Of a DNA stretch of 55,096 nt, positions 7,481 to 15,989 are shown one piece after another. Origin of the DNA: Muribaculaceae bacterium (GTDB taxonomy: Bacteria; Bacteroidota; Bacteroidia; Bacteroidales; Muribaculaceae); NCBI GenBank assembly GCA_017935045.1, contig JAGBIJ010000042.1, positions 1 through 55,096 of the forward strand, read 5' to 3'. A program made the translations under genes and the position numbers. The stretch's first letter is position 1; each line of letters begins with the position of its first letter. The notes beneath the pieces were generated by a model. That model was not told the DNA's origin and did not search any database. It worked only from the letters and a program-made list of their open reading frames with translations.

Positions 7481-7926
7481 TTGTCGCTTCGCTTCTTTTT
7501 CAGAGTGAAGTCCACGGTCTGCTCGGCATGACCGAGATTCCAGCCTTTGGCGTCGCCCTTGAAGTCGAGAGTGACAACTACGGAGTCCGGCTCAAGCGAT
7601 CGGTCAGCCGGCGTGCAGACCACCATAATCATACGGTTGTCTCCTGAGCGGGCCATCGAGTAAGAACCGTCGGAGCCGGTAACAGTTTTGATATGGGCAA
7701 ATTCGCCGCTGTGGTCGTGTGGGTCGGTGGCGCGAATGGAGGCGCCGCTGACGGGGTCGCCGTTTTCATTGGAAACTTTGCCCTTGATTTCATAGTCGCC
7801 CGTGGGCGTGCCGTACATACAGAGTACATCGGGATCTTTGTCGTCTGATGAACAGCCGAAACCTAACAGAGCCAGGCAGGCGGCGCACATACGCGCCAGA
7901 ATAGCGGAAAGAGAGAAGTGTTTCAT
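7477..7926 (-). CDS. Lipoprotein partner of the radical SAM enzyme
   Basis: A 149-residue lipoprotein: signal segment with lipobox LLGFGC (Cys about residue 25), then CSSDDKDPDVLCMYGTPTG and a carboxypeptidase-regulatory-like beta-sandwich (YEIKGKVSNENGDPVSGASI). The short CMYGTP region between anchor and domain is the most conspicuous feature and matches what I recall of the TIGR04134 family. It should be anchored in a membrane, probably outer. It is first in the unit, with the radical SAM gene overlapping its stop by 4 bp. It is the probable substrate of that enzyme (inference). Confidence 0.88.
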   Translation of the reverse strand: MKHFSLSAILARMCAACLALLGFGCSSDDKDPDVLCMYGTPTGDYEIKGKVSNENGDPVSGASIRATDPHDHSGEFAHIKTVTGSDGSYSMARSGDNRMIMVVCTPADRSLEPDSVVVTLDFKGDAKGWNLGHAEQTVDFTLKKKRSDK

Positions 7927-8008
7927 ACAGTGATGGGTGTTTGGATTACGCTGTAAAATTAACTAAAATTTTTTGCATAACCAAACGAATTGTGATTTTT
8001 TTAGCAAA

Positions 8009-8689
8009 TCAACGGAAATAACGGCATACGTTGTTGATTTGCGTTGGGAAATCGGTACCGAAGCGATGGTTGAAGAAGGCGCTGCCTATGGTAAAGAACC
8101 GTGGAGCGGCTTCGCGTATTTCGTCCAGACGGCTATAGCTGTCTACGCTTCCGGCTATGCAGACATCGGCCTTGATGTCGCGGGTAACGGCTTTGTTGAG
8201 GGCTACGGCATCTCCTTCGTAGCGGTATCCAAGCAGGTCTATGCCGTCGGCGCCTCCTTCGAGGGCAGCCCTGGCTTCGGCTATAATGGAGTCTATGGCG
8301 CCGGTAAGTACCGACGGACGGCCTGTTATGGTTCCGACAAATGGAAGGTATCGCAGTCCGTGGTCACGGCAGAAGCGGGCTATGGAGGGGAAGAAGCGTG
8401 TGCCCATCAGCATGTCGCAGCCGCAGCGGGCGGCCAGCCGCGCCCCGTTCAGTCCGGCGGCTTCGTCGTAGCCCACTACTTCAAGCACAGTCGTCTTGCC
8501 GCACTCTTTCATCCGTCGGTACAGGTCTTTCATGCGTGTTTCCGGAAGAGGTAGTTCCTTGAAGCCCCAGTAGAGGGCTTCCGTGTCGCGGCATTGTTCA
8601 AAGATTTCTTCGGCATTGTCTGCCGTATAGTCATTGTGCGTCAGCATCACTATTAGCGACGGCGCGGGTCTGGTGTCATTGTCAGGCAT
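8009..8689 (-). CDS. TIM-barrel protein of unknown function
   Basis: About 226 residues, cytosolic, with the strand/helix rhythm of a (beta/alpha)8 barrel: SLIVMLTHND, TTVLEVVG, CDMLMGTRF, YLPFVGTITG, GADGIDLLGYRY, ADVCIAGSVDS and FFTIGSAFF near the end. The C-terminal pair VCIAGSVDS and TIGSAFF resembles the phosphate-binding end of aldolase-like or ThiG/NanE-like barrels, but no catalytic set can be assigned. A TTG at 8701 would extend it by four residues; ATG at 8689 is preferred. It is followed 82 bp later by the rSAM/lipoprotein pair on the same strand, and co-transcription is possible. Confidence 0.75.
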   Translation of the reverse strand: MPDNDTRPAPSLIVMLTHNDYTADNAEEIFEQCRDTEALYWGFKELPLPETRMKDLYRRMKECGKTTVLEVVGYDEAAGLNGARLAARCGCDMLMGTRFFPSIARFCRDHGLRYLPFVGTITGRPSVLTGAIDSIIAEARAALEGGADGIDLLGYRYEGDAVALNKAVTRDIKADVCIAGSVDSYSRLDEIREAAPRFFTIGSAFFNHRFGTDFPTQINNVCRYFR

Positions 8690-8741
8690 GGTATTCGTCA
8701 AGTAGGTTTGCAGTCATATTTTGTCGGAGTAAGCGACATGC

Positions 8742-8749
8742 AAAGTTAG
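8742..8749 (-). promoter_or_regulatory. -7 promoter box
   Basis: TAACTTTG on the minus strand (plus CAAAGTTA) lies about 50 bp upstream of the TIM-barrel start and just past the stop of the phosphatase gene. No good TTTG is found at the expected distance, so this rests on the -7 box only. Confidence 0.45.
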
Positions 8750-8759
8750 CAAAAATTTT

Positions 8760-10013
8760 TCAGAGTGCGGATATCTCTCTGAGAAGGTGCGCGCGTAGTC
8801 TGCTCCACGGGATAATAAGGCGCCGGTCGCCGGGAAGCGCCGGTACCGGCGTCTCGTTGAGCGATACACGGGCATATATCTCTCCGGAGGGGGCGCGGAA
8901 GCAGACAATCTGTATGTTGGCGGCCAGGGGGGCGACATGCCAGTCGTGCCACTTTCCCGCCACTTCTGCGGGGCTGTCGCCGCTGTAATCGCATCCGGGA
9001 AGCCGCATGAGCGAAAGTAGCGGCATGATGGTCTCGGCGTGGGCGAAGCGCAGTGTGACGCGCACCGGTGTCTGCATGGCCAGCGCTGAGTCAGTCTGCT
9101 CTATCATTTGCCGCAGAAGGGGAATGGCGGCTCGTGCGGCTGGCGAAGAAGGCAGGGAGGCAGTACGCTTGAGCCAGTGGTCGGCATTGGCGACGCGCCA
9201 GCATGCTTCCATCTCGGCGGCGGAGAAATAAGACGAGGCTTCGGGCTGTTGTCCGGCGGCCGGAAGAGAGGAGACAATGCCGTAGAGAGCTGCCGTTGCC
9301 TCGCGCAGCTGACCGTCGGAGGCCGGGTAGCGGTCGCCCAGCAGACGTCGTGCCGGTGCAGTGGGGAGAGTGATGCGGTCATATTCGCGCTCCAGTGTGC
9401 GCCAGGCTCCCGAATCGAGATAAGCGACGTAGGCCCGATCGGTGGTGAAGAATCGCAGCAGGGGATCGAAGCGCCGTCCTTCGGCCGCATACGATTCCAT
9501 GTCTTTCTGTCTTTCGGTCAGGGCATGGATAAAGGAGTACATACTCATTACCGCGCGAGGCACATAGGTGGCTATGCCTGACACGTAGCCGCGGAAAAGA
9601 CCGGGATAATTGTCATACATCCGCGCTGCTATGGCAGCCTGCTCGGCTATGCCGAGCGAGTCGAGCGCGCCCCAGCGGCCACGGGTGTAGTCGCGTATGC
9701 GCGCTATCATAGCAAGAGCGTCGGCGCCACGTCTGGTAAGGGTGCCGAGCGAATCGGCCCGGAGCAGCATTTTTTCTAATTTGCCGACCTTCTTTTCCGA
9801 TGACAGGAAGCGTGCGCCATGTCGGCCGAGATGCGTGATGCAGACCGGGGTAAGCGAATCGGGATAAGCGGAAAGAGCCGGGTCGACAGCGGGGTAGGGC
9901 ATCATTGTGCCGCACAGGCGCGGGTCGTCGGCGCCGGTGTATCGGATGGCAGTCCCGGCTGCGGGATGCAGCGCCGCCATGCAGAAAATAAGAGTCAGGA
10001 GTATCATTCTCAT
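8760..10013 (-). CDS. Histidine acid phosphatase (MINPP/phytase-like), exported
   Basis: A 417-residue protein with a signal peptide (MRMILLTLIFCMAALHPAAG). It has the branch-2 histidine phosphatase signatures: LGRHGARF (RHGxR, nucleophile His, about residue 63) and the distal proton donor in RFAHAET (about residue 325). Bacteroidetes homologues include multiple inositol-polyphosphate phosphatases that break down phytate in the gut; that substrate is likely but not provable here. Length is normal. It is divergent from the dipeptide epimerase, with a 90-bp shared upstream region. It acts in the periplasm or outside the cell. Confidence 0.85.
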   Translation of the reverse strand: MRMILLTLIFCMAALHPAAGTAIRYTGADDPRLCGTMMPYPAVDPALSAYPDSLTPVCITHLGRHGARFLSSEKKVGKLEKMLLRADSLGTLTRRGADALAMIARIRDYTRGRWGALDSLGIAEQAAIAARMYDNYPGLFRGYVSGIATYVPRAVMSMYSFIHALTERQKDMESYAAEGRRFDPLLRFFTTDRAYVAYLDSGAWRTLEREYDRITLPTAPARRLLGDRYPASDGQLREATAALYGIVSSLPAAGQQPEASSYFSAAEMEACWRVANADHWLKRTASLPSSPAARAAIPLLRQMIEQTDSALAMQTPVRVTLRFAHAETIMPLLSLMRLPGCDYSGDSPAEVAGKWHDWHVAPLAANIQIVCFRAPSGEIYARVSLNETPVPALPGDRRLIIPWSRLRAHLLREISAL

Positions 10014-10053
10014 ATCCTCTCAACGCTCTGGCGCTTCACTCGGTTCTCAAATC

Positions 10054-10085
10054 TTTGGCCGGATGGATTTTTTTCGCTATTTTTG
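10054..10085 (+). promoter_or_regulatory. Promoter of the dipeptide epimerase gene
   Basis: TTTG at 10054-10057 and TATTTTTG at 10078-10085 are 20 bp apart, a full match to the Bacteroidetes consensus. The ATG at 10104 follows with a leader of about 12 nt, excluding longer upstream starts. Confidence 0.8.
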
Positions 10086-10103
10086 CAAAAAAGAAATCAT
10101 AAA

Positions 10104-11198
10104 ATGATACTCAAAAGACTTCTTCCCGCCGTCGGCGCGTTGCTTACGGTAATGTGTGCCGGCGCCGTCACACTCAGATATTATCCCTACGAACTGAAGC
10201 TGTGCCACACATTCAATCTGGCCACCATGTCGCGTACCTCCACGCCTGGCGTACAGGTGGAGCTTACAGTGGATTCTGTGACCGGCTACGGCGAGGCTTC
10301 CATGCCGCCCTATTTGGGCGAATCGGTGGAGTCGGTAACGGCTTTTCTGTCGAAGATTGATCCCGAAAGACTCTCAGATCCGTTTGCGCTGGAAGACATA
10401 CACCGGTATCTTGATTCCTTAGCTCCCGGCAACCATGCCGCCAAGGCGGCCGTGGACATAGCCCTGCACGACCTCACTGGCAAGATGATGGGCCGCCCCT
10501 GGTATCAGATCTACGGCCTGAACCCGGCGAAGGCGCCCTGCACGTCGTTCACTATCTCCAATGACACACCCGAGGAGCTGGAGCGCAAGATCGCCGAGGC
10601 CGAGCCGTACAAGATAATCAAGGTCAAGATGGGTGTGCCCGGCGACCGCGAGCTGATAGAGACTATCCGCCGCCACACCGACAAGCCGCTCTGCGTCGAC
10701 GTCAACCAGGGCTGGAAGACGCCGCAGGAGGCTCTGGACAATATTCTCTGGCTCGCCGACCGCGGTGTGGTCTTCGTGGAGCAGCCGCTGAGCAAGTATG
10801 ACATGGATGGGCACGCTTGGCTTAAGGAGCGCTCGCCGCTCCCCATCATAGCCGACGAGGCGGTGCAGACTTCGGCCGATGTGCCGGAGCTGGCGCGCTG
10901 CTACGACGGCATCAACATCAAGTTGATGAAATGCGGCGGTCTGCACGACGCCTATAAGATGGCGGTGCTTGCGCGCGCTTTGGGTATGAAAGTGATGATC
11001 GGCTGCATGACCGAGACTTCGTGCGCCGTTTCGGCGGCGGCTCAGCTCGCGCCGATGGCTGAATGGGTGGACCTGGATGGCAATCTGTTGATTGCCAATG
11101 ATCTGTTTGACGGTATGAAGATAGTCAATGGCCGCGTGACTCTGTCGTCGCAGCCCGGCATAGGCGTGAGGCCGCGTAGAGAAGAAGTAGCCCATTAG
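10104..11198 (+). CDS. Dipeptide epimerase (enolase superfamily), with signal peptide
   Basis: A 364-residue enzyme that would interconvert L-Ala-D/L-Glu or a related dipeptide, as in peptidoglycan-peptide recycling. Visible active-site elements: the KxK base (IIKVKMG), metal ligands in CVDVNQGW, VEQPL and ADEAVQT, the second base in NIKLMKCGG, and the family's dipeptide-binding motif DLDGN near the end. The usual start of the family aligns with LRYYPYELKL; here an extra ~22 residues (MILKRLLPAVGALLTVMC ...) look like a signal peptide. Export to the periplasm is therefore suggested. The start at 10104 is fixed by the promoter. It is divergent from the phosphatase gene. Confidence 0.9.
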   Translation: MILKRLLPAVGALLTVMCAGAVTLRYYPYELKLCHTFNLATMSRTSTPGVQVELTVDSVTGYGEASMPPYLGESVESVTAFLSKIDPERLSDPFALEDIHRYLDSLAPGNHAAKAAVDIALHDLTGKMMGRPWYQIYGLNPAKAPCTSFTISNDTPEELERKIAEAEPYKIIKVKMGVPGDRELIETIRRHTDKPLCVDVNQGWKTPQEALDNILWLADRGVVFVEQPLSKYDMDGHAWLKERSPLPIIADEAVQTSADVPELARCYDGINIKLMKCGGLHDAYKMAVLARALGMKVMIGCMTETSCAVSAAAQLAPMAEWVDLDGNLLIANDLFDGMKIVNGRVTLSSQPGIGVRPRREEVAH

Positions 11199-11366
11199 AG
11201 AACGAATCTTTCTCTCTCATACTGACAGTTTTAGTTGTCGTATAACAGTTATTAACATATTTTGTGCAGAAGTGTAAAAATTGTAATTTTTTACATTTTC
11301 TCAAAATATTTTTATAACTTGCGGCCGTTTTAACGTGTAGATTGTGTATTTATAAAATTGTGTAGT

Positions 11367-13055
11367 ATGATAGGGAAATTCCTTAGGAAGACAAAATTTT
11401 CCTCTTATGCGGACTTTTGCGATAATTTTCAGATAGAGGTCCCCGAACAGTTCAATTTCGCATACGATGTAGTCGACGCTATAGCTCAGTCAGACCCGGA
11501 CAGGGCTGCTCTCCTCTGGACTGATGAGCATGGCGCCGAACGTCGCTTCTCGTTCTCCGACCTCTCACGCATTTCCGACGCTACGGCTTCTTTTTTAGGC
11601 TCGCTCGGCATACAGCGCGGCGACCGCGTGATGCTCATTCTCAAGCGCCACTGGCAATTCTGGACAGTGATGATGGCTCTCCACAAGCTCGGAGCCGCAG
11701 CAATTCCGGCTACCCATCTCCTTACCGCGAAGGACATAATATACCGCTGCCGCAAAGCCGGCGTGAAAATGATTGTCGCCGCCGGCGACGCTCAGATAGT
11801 GGCCCACGTCCAGGAAGCCGCGCCCCGCTGCCCATCTCTCAAGGCTCTCGTGAGTACAGGCCCGGTCGTCCCACGAAGATGGCATGACCTTGACGCCGGT
11901 GTCGAAGCCGCCCCGGCTTTCGTCCGCCCGACCCTGGTCAACAGCAATACGGACACTATGCTCATCTACTTTACCTCCGGTACCTCCGGCGAGCCGAAGA
12001 TGGTGGCTCACGATTTCACATATCCCCTCGGCCATATCGTTACAGCAGCCGTCTGGCACAATCTCCACCCCGGCTCGCGCCATCTGACCGTAGCCGACAC
12101 CGGATGGGGCAAAGCCGTCTGGGGCAAGCTCTACGGCCAGTGGATAGCAGGCGCCGAGGTCTTCGTCTACGATTTCGACAAATTTGTCCCCGCCGACCTC
12201 CTGCGGCAGATGCAGGATTACCGCATTACCTCCTTCTGCGCGCCTCCTACGGTCTACCGCTTCCTTATCCGCGAAGACATGCGCGCCTACGACCTCTCGG
12301 CTCTCGAATGGTGTACTACCGCCGGCGAAGCCATGAATCCCTCTGTAGCCAGCGAGTGGGAAAAGATTACCGGGCTGATGCCCCGCGAAGCCTTCGGACA
12401 GACGGAGACTACCCTTACCATCGGCACCTTCCCCTGGCTTGAGCCGCGCCCCGGCTCAATGGGTCTGCCCAACCCGCAGTACGACATACGGCTGGTGGAT
12501 GCGGATATGAACGAAGTAGCTCCGGGCGAGCAGGGAGAGATTGTGATTAAAGCAGACGGAGCGCACCGTCCGGTCGGCCTCTTCAGGGGCTATCTCGGCG
12601 ATGATGCGCTTACACGCGCGGCATGGCACGACGGTTTCTACCACACCGGCGACATAGCCTGGCGCGACGCCGACGGCTATTTCCGCTTCGTCGGACGCAA
12701 GGACGACGTCATCAAGTCCTCCGGCTACCGTATCGGTCCCTTTGAGGTGGAAAGCGCATGTATGACGCATCCCGCCGTCATCGAGTGCGCCGTTACCGCT
12801 GTTCCCGATGCCATCCGCGGACAGGTGGTCAAGGCTACCATCGTCCTCGCGCGCGACTACGTGGCCAAGGCCGGAGCCGACCTTATAAAAGAGATTCAGA
12901 ATCACGTGAAGCGCATCACGGCGCCGTACAAATATCCGCGCATCGTCGAGTTCGTCAAAGAGCTTCCTAAAACTATTTCAGGAAAGATACGCCACGCAGC
13001 CATACGCGAAGCCAACGCCGCCGGCAGCTCCGCGCACCCCCTTTCCCACGCTTAA
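11367..13055 (+). CDS. Acyl-CoA synthetase (AMP-forming)
   Basis: A 562-residue member of the adenylate-forming family that activates a carboxylic acid with ATP and links it to CoA. The AMP-binding P-loop is YFTSGTSGEPK (about residue 200), with later core motifs FGQTET, YHTGDIAWRDADGYF and GRKDDVIKSSGYRIGPFEVE, and the C-terminal catalytic Lys in PKTISGKIRH. The sequence resembles medium-chain or acetyl/propionyl-type synthetases rather than acetate-only enzymes, but the substrate cannot be read. ATG at 11367 is preferred over a TTG nine bases earlier. It is a lone gene after a 168-bp AT-rich gap and converges on the secreted-protein gene 21 bp downstream. Confidence 0.92.
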   Translation: MIGKFLRKTKFSSYADFCDNFQIEVPEQFNFAYDVVDAIAQSDPDRAALLWTDEHGAERRFSFSDLSRISDATASFLGSLGIQRGDRVMLILKRHWQFWTVMMALHKLGAAAIPATHLLTAKDIIYRCRKAGVKMIVAAGDAQIVAHVQEAAPRCPSLKALVSTGPVVPRRWHDLDAGVEAAPAFVRPTLVNSNTDTMLIYFTSGTSGEPKMVAHDFTYPLGHIVTAAVWHNLHPGSRHLTVADTGWGKAVWGKLYGQWIAGAEVFVYDFDKFVPADLLRQMQDYRITSFCAPPTVYRFLIREDMRAYDLSALEWCTTAGEAMNPSVASEWEKITGLMPREAFGQTETTLTIGTFPWLEPRPGSMGLPNPQYDIRLVDADMNEVAPGEQGEIVIKADGAHRPVGLFRGYLGDDALTRAAWHDGFYHTGDIAWRDADGYFRFVGRKDDVIKSSGYRIGPFEVESACMTHPAVIECAVTAVPDAIRGQVVKATIVLARDYVAKAGADLIKEIQNHVKRITAPYKYPRIVEFVKELPKTISGKIRHAAIREANAAGSSAHPLSHA

Positions 13056-13076
13056 CTTACCGCCGGCAGGATAGCA

Positions 13077-14084
13077 TCAATAAATCCACCAGGGCGACTG
13101 ATGCTGAAGCATTTCGGCATCTGTTCTGGTCACACGCCATCCTGCCGGCTCATTCTCATCCCGCACAGCCGTTCCCACCTCAAGCCACGAGCTCCCGTCG
13201 TACGTACATTTCCCGTTCATGTAACTCGCGTCCGGCACCTCCCACGCCAGGCGGTAAAGCTTTGCGGTCGGAGTATCTCCGGCAAGCTCCACCAACAGCA
13301 GCTCCTCTCCATGCTCCCACCAGTCCGGATAAGTCCCCGCGCTGACGGGCGTGCCGATTACCTCTCCCGACTCATTATCTACCATATCCCCCTCTTTCGT
13401 GTTCATCTTAATCTGATAATTGCCCGTAGGGTGCGGAAACAGAGCCACCGTATTCGTCTGCTTGACCCCATCCCAGTTCTTGCACCATGTCCCTGTGACT
13501 TTCAGTTTGTTATAATCCTCGGGCCACATAGCCGCGCACTGCGCGAAATCCATATAATACGGCGTAACGGGCGGAGTGACGGTCCATTGGCCGTCGCGTA
13601 GCAGATACGTATAGCACTTAGATATGGTCGACCCCTCCGGATGAACATTGACCAGCACCCCGTCGCGCTTCGGCTCCCCTTTTTCAAACGTCTCATTCAG
13701 CAGTTCAATACCTATGTCATCCATCTGCACATCATCGAATCCGAACCCCATGCACTCTTCATTTTTCTCTTTTTCGATAATCAGATCGGGCACAGTGCCT
13801 TTCTCGCTCTTTACCAGCATCTTGCCGTAAGCCTTCATATCTTCCGATTCTGTCAGGCTGCTCTCCACGGGGAAAATAGTCAGCCGGTCCTCGTCCGCTC
13901 CATTGAAGCGCCCGGTAATGCTCACTTTGGGATAATTGTATTCACTGGTATCATTAAGCGCCTTCTGCATCTTGGGAGAGCTGTAATACTTGTTCATCAG
14001 ACTGCTGTAAGTCCTGTCCTGTGCCTGAGCAGCCGTCACGCATGCGCACACCGCGATCGCCGCAAATATCTTTTTCAGTGCCAT
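13077..14084 (-). CDS. Secreted protein of unknown function
   Basis: A 335-residue protein with a typical signal peptide (KKIFAAIAVCACVTAAQAQ, cleavage after AQA). The mature part is beta-rich and polar, with several Trp-containing segments (DGQWTVTPP, GTWCKNWDGV, YPDWWEHGEEL), and ends QSPWWIY. I recognise no domain. It is transcribed alone from a promoter that overlaps the T-tract of the preceding gene's terminator. Probably periplasmic or surface-exposed. Confidence 0.7.
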   Translation of the reverse strand: MALKKIFAAIAVCACVTAAQAQDRTYSSLMNKYYSSPKMQKALNDTSEYNYPKVSITGRFNGADEDRLTIFPVESSLTESEDMKAYGKMLVKSEKGTVPDLIIEKEKNEECMGFGFDDVQMDDIGIELLNETFEKGEPKRDGVLVNVHPEGSTISKCYTYLLRDGQWTVTPPVTPYYMDFAQCAAMWPEDYNKLKVTGTWCKNWDGVKQTNTVALFPHPTGNYQIKMNTKEGDMVDNESGEVIGTPVSAGTYPDWWEHGEELLLVELAGDTPTAKLYRLAWEVPDASYMNGKCTYDGSSWLEVGTAVRDENEPAGWRVTRTDAEMLQHQSPWWIY

Positions 14085-14106
14085 ATCATATTAATATTTG
14101 AGGTCG

Positions 14107-14137
14107 TAAAGATAGTGAAAAAATTGCGACCTACAAA
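14107..14137 (-). promoter_or_regulatory. Promoter of the secreted-protein gene
   Basis: Minus-strand TATCTTTA (-7, one mismatch; 14107-14114) and TTTG (CAAA, 14134-14137) are 19 bp apart. The -33 box lies in the A-run that serves as T-tract of the upstream terminator. Confidence 0.5.
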
Positions 14138-14173
14138 AAAATCCACGGCTCAACCATATTTGGCTGAGCCGTG
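14135..14173 (-). terminator. Rho-independent terminator of the HdeD-like gene
   Basis: CACGGCTCA (14144-14152) and TGAGCCGTG (14165-14173) form the stem, extended by an inner GCC/GGT pairing. On the minus strand it is followed by GATTTTTTT, a textbook terminator. Confidence 0.88.
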
Positions 14174-14206
14174 CAATGCGTATTGGGATTCTTATATTGT
14201 TGTAAT

Positions 14207-14770
14207 TTATAAATTCCTGTTGAGGCTTCGTATGCGGAAGGCGAGGGCGATACGCCAGATACCGAAGAGAAGCAGAGATATTCCGACCCAAAGCCAGCCT
14301 ACGACGCCGCCGAACAGCGGATCCATAAGGAAGTAGAAGCCGAAAAATACGGTTGCTATGAGCAGCAGGATGGTCCATACGGTCCAGCCTACGCTATAGC
14401 GGGAGAACCAGGCTGCCTCGCAGATGGAATTGATGGCAGCTACCAGCACCCAGATGCCTACGGCCCAGGCGAAGGCTACGGTCAGCGTCTGCTCAGGGAG
14501 TGTGAACATCCAGATTCCGCAGAAAACCTCAAGCAGACCGAGCGCCAGACTCCAGCCCCAGTTGGTGTGCAGCCGGGCGTTGACGATGGCGTAAAAGAGG
14601 TTGAGCGCGCCGGCTATGGTTATGCCCGCGGCGAAAACGAGTGCGAAGACCGGCAGAGATGTCTGCGGCGAGAAGAAGCACCAGATGCTGAATCCTATGG
14701 CAATCAGTCCGGTAAGCAGGGGTATCCACCACACGCGGTGGATGCCGTTGGTCAGGATTGTGTCTTTCAT
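14207..14770 (-). CDS. HdeD-like membrane protein (DUF308)
   Basis: A 187-residue inner-membrane protein with about six hydrophobic segments (WWIPLLTGLIAIGFSIWCFF; PVFALVFAAGITIAGALNLF; LALGLLEVFCGIWMF; VAFAWAVGIWVLVAAI; VWTILLLIATVFFGFYF; VVGWLWVGISLLLFGIW). Length and pattern match the HdeD/DUF308 family, named for an acid-resistance membrane protein of enterobacteria; the role in Bacteroidetes is not known. It lies 58 bp downstream of the glycerate kinase gene on the same strand and ends at a strong terminator. Confidence 0.85.
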   Translation of the reverse strand: MKDTILTNGIHRVWWIPLLTGLIAIGFSIWCFFSPQTSLPVFALVFAAGITIAGALNLFYAIVNARLHTNWGWSLALGLLEVFCGIWMFTLPEQTLTVAFAWAVGIWVLVAAINSICEAAWFSRYSVGWTVWTILLLIATVFFGFYFLMDPLFGGVVGWLWVGISLLLFGIWRIALAFRIRSLNRNL

Positions 14771-14828
14771 AATTTCTAATGTTAAATTATCTGAATTTAT
14801 ATGGAAAACAAATCCCGTACCGGATGGT

Positions 14829-15961
14829 TCACGGCTTTACGCTGAGCCGCCTGCCGAGCCGTTCGGCGGCAAGGGCAAGATTGCGGCGCGCAGTGGCGGC
14901 AAGCATGGCTTCGTCGAGCGGCTGTCCCTCAGGCGTGATGGCTTCGAGATAAGCGAAGCCTGCCTCCCGGAGCTGCTCGCGGTCGCTTATCTGCCCGGCC
15001 AGAGCTGCTACGGGTATGCCCCGGCGCGAAGCGTGGCGCAGTATGCCGGCGGCTGTCTTACCGTGTAGTGTCTGGCTGTCCATGCGCCCCTCGCCCGTTA
15101 TCACGAGGTCGGTGCTGCGCAGTAGCTTGTCGAATCGTAGGATGTCGAGCGTTTCCTCTATGCCTTGGCAGAGTCTGGCGCCGATGGAGGCCAAAGCCGC
15201 TGCGGCGCCTCCGGCGGCTCCAGTGCCGGGCAGAGCTGACATATCCGTTCCCGTTGCCTCGCTCAGGGCGCGGGCATAGATGGCGAGTCCGCGTGCCAAC
15301 CGCTCTGTCTGTTCCGGCGTCGCCCCCTTCTGCGGGGCGAAGGTATGCGCGGCTCCCTCAGGGCCGAGCAGAGGGTTGTCTACGTCACACAGTGCCCGGA
15401 TGCGCGTCTCGCGCAACCGCCAGTCGAGCCCCGACATATCGGCGCGCGCCACTCGCTCCAAAGCTTCTCCGCAGGCTTTCAGCTGTTGGCCTTCGCTGTC
15501 GGTAAACCGAGCGCCCAGGGCCGCGAGCAGCCCCATGCCGCCGTCTACGGTTGCACTGCCCCTAAGCCGATGTAGATACGGCGGCAGCCGGTGTCGATGA
15601 TGGCTTTCAGCAGCTCGCCGCAGCCGTAGGTGGAGGCTGTCATAGGGTCGCGTAGCGCGGCCGGAACCAGCGTCAGTCCGCTTGCCTCGGCCAGTTCGGT
15701 AAGCGTCGTGCGCCCGTCGCCGCTTGCCGCGAAGCGGGCCGCCACCTCTTCGCCTAAAGGACCGCGCACCCGCGCAGTGTGCCAACAGTAGCCCGTCGAG
15801 GCGGCGAGCGCGTCAAGGGTGCCCTCGCCCCCGTCGCCTACGCTGACTATACGTATCTCAGCTCCCGGCAACGCGCGGCGCAGCCCCTCGGCGCAAGCTT
15901 GGCCTGCGTCGGCCGAGGATATGCACCCCTTGAACGAGTCGAACGCTATCACTATCTTCAT
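14829..15961 (-). pseudogene. Glycerate kinase, split by a one-base frameshift
   Basis: This encodes a type-2 glycerate kinase (GarK/GlxK family, ATP + glycerate to phosphoglycerate). The N-terminal part (15545-15961) has the family start KIVIAFDSFKG and VSVGDGGEGT. The frame then runs into a stop at a point where the family has GLGGSATVDGG. The rest, from SATVDGGMGLLAALG to the C-terminus, continues in another frame down to 14829. The break is at a run of four C (15559-15562; GGGG on the coding strand); one extra G restores a 377-residue enzyme. It may be a real mutation, a slippage-prone switch, or an assembly error. It lies 28 bp after the SPFH gene, probably in the same transcript. Confidence 0.88.
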
Positions 15962-15989
15962 GCTTCGCCGGATATTGCGTGAAAGTCTC

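Noticed and set aside
11273-11295. AT-only inverted repeat after the epimerase gene
   Set aside because: The stem is almost entirely A and T, so it is too weak to call as a terminator and may be chance in an AT-rich gap.
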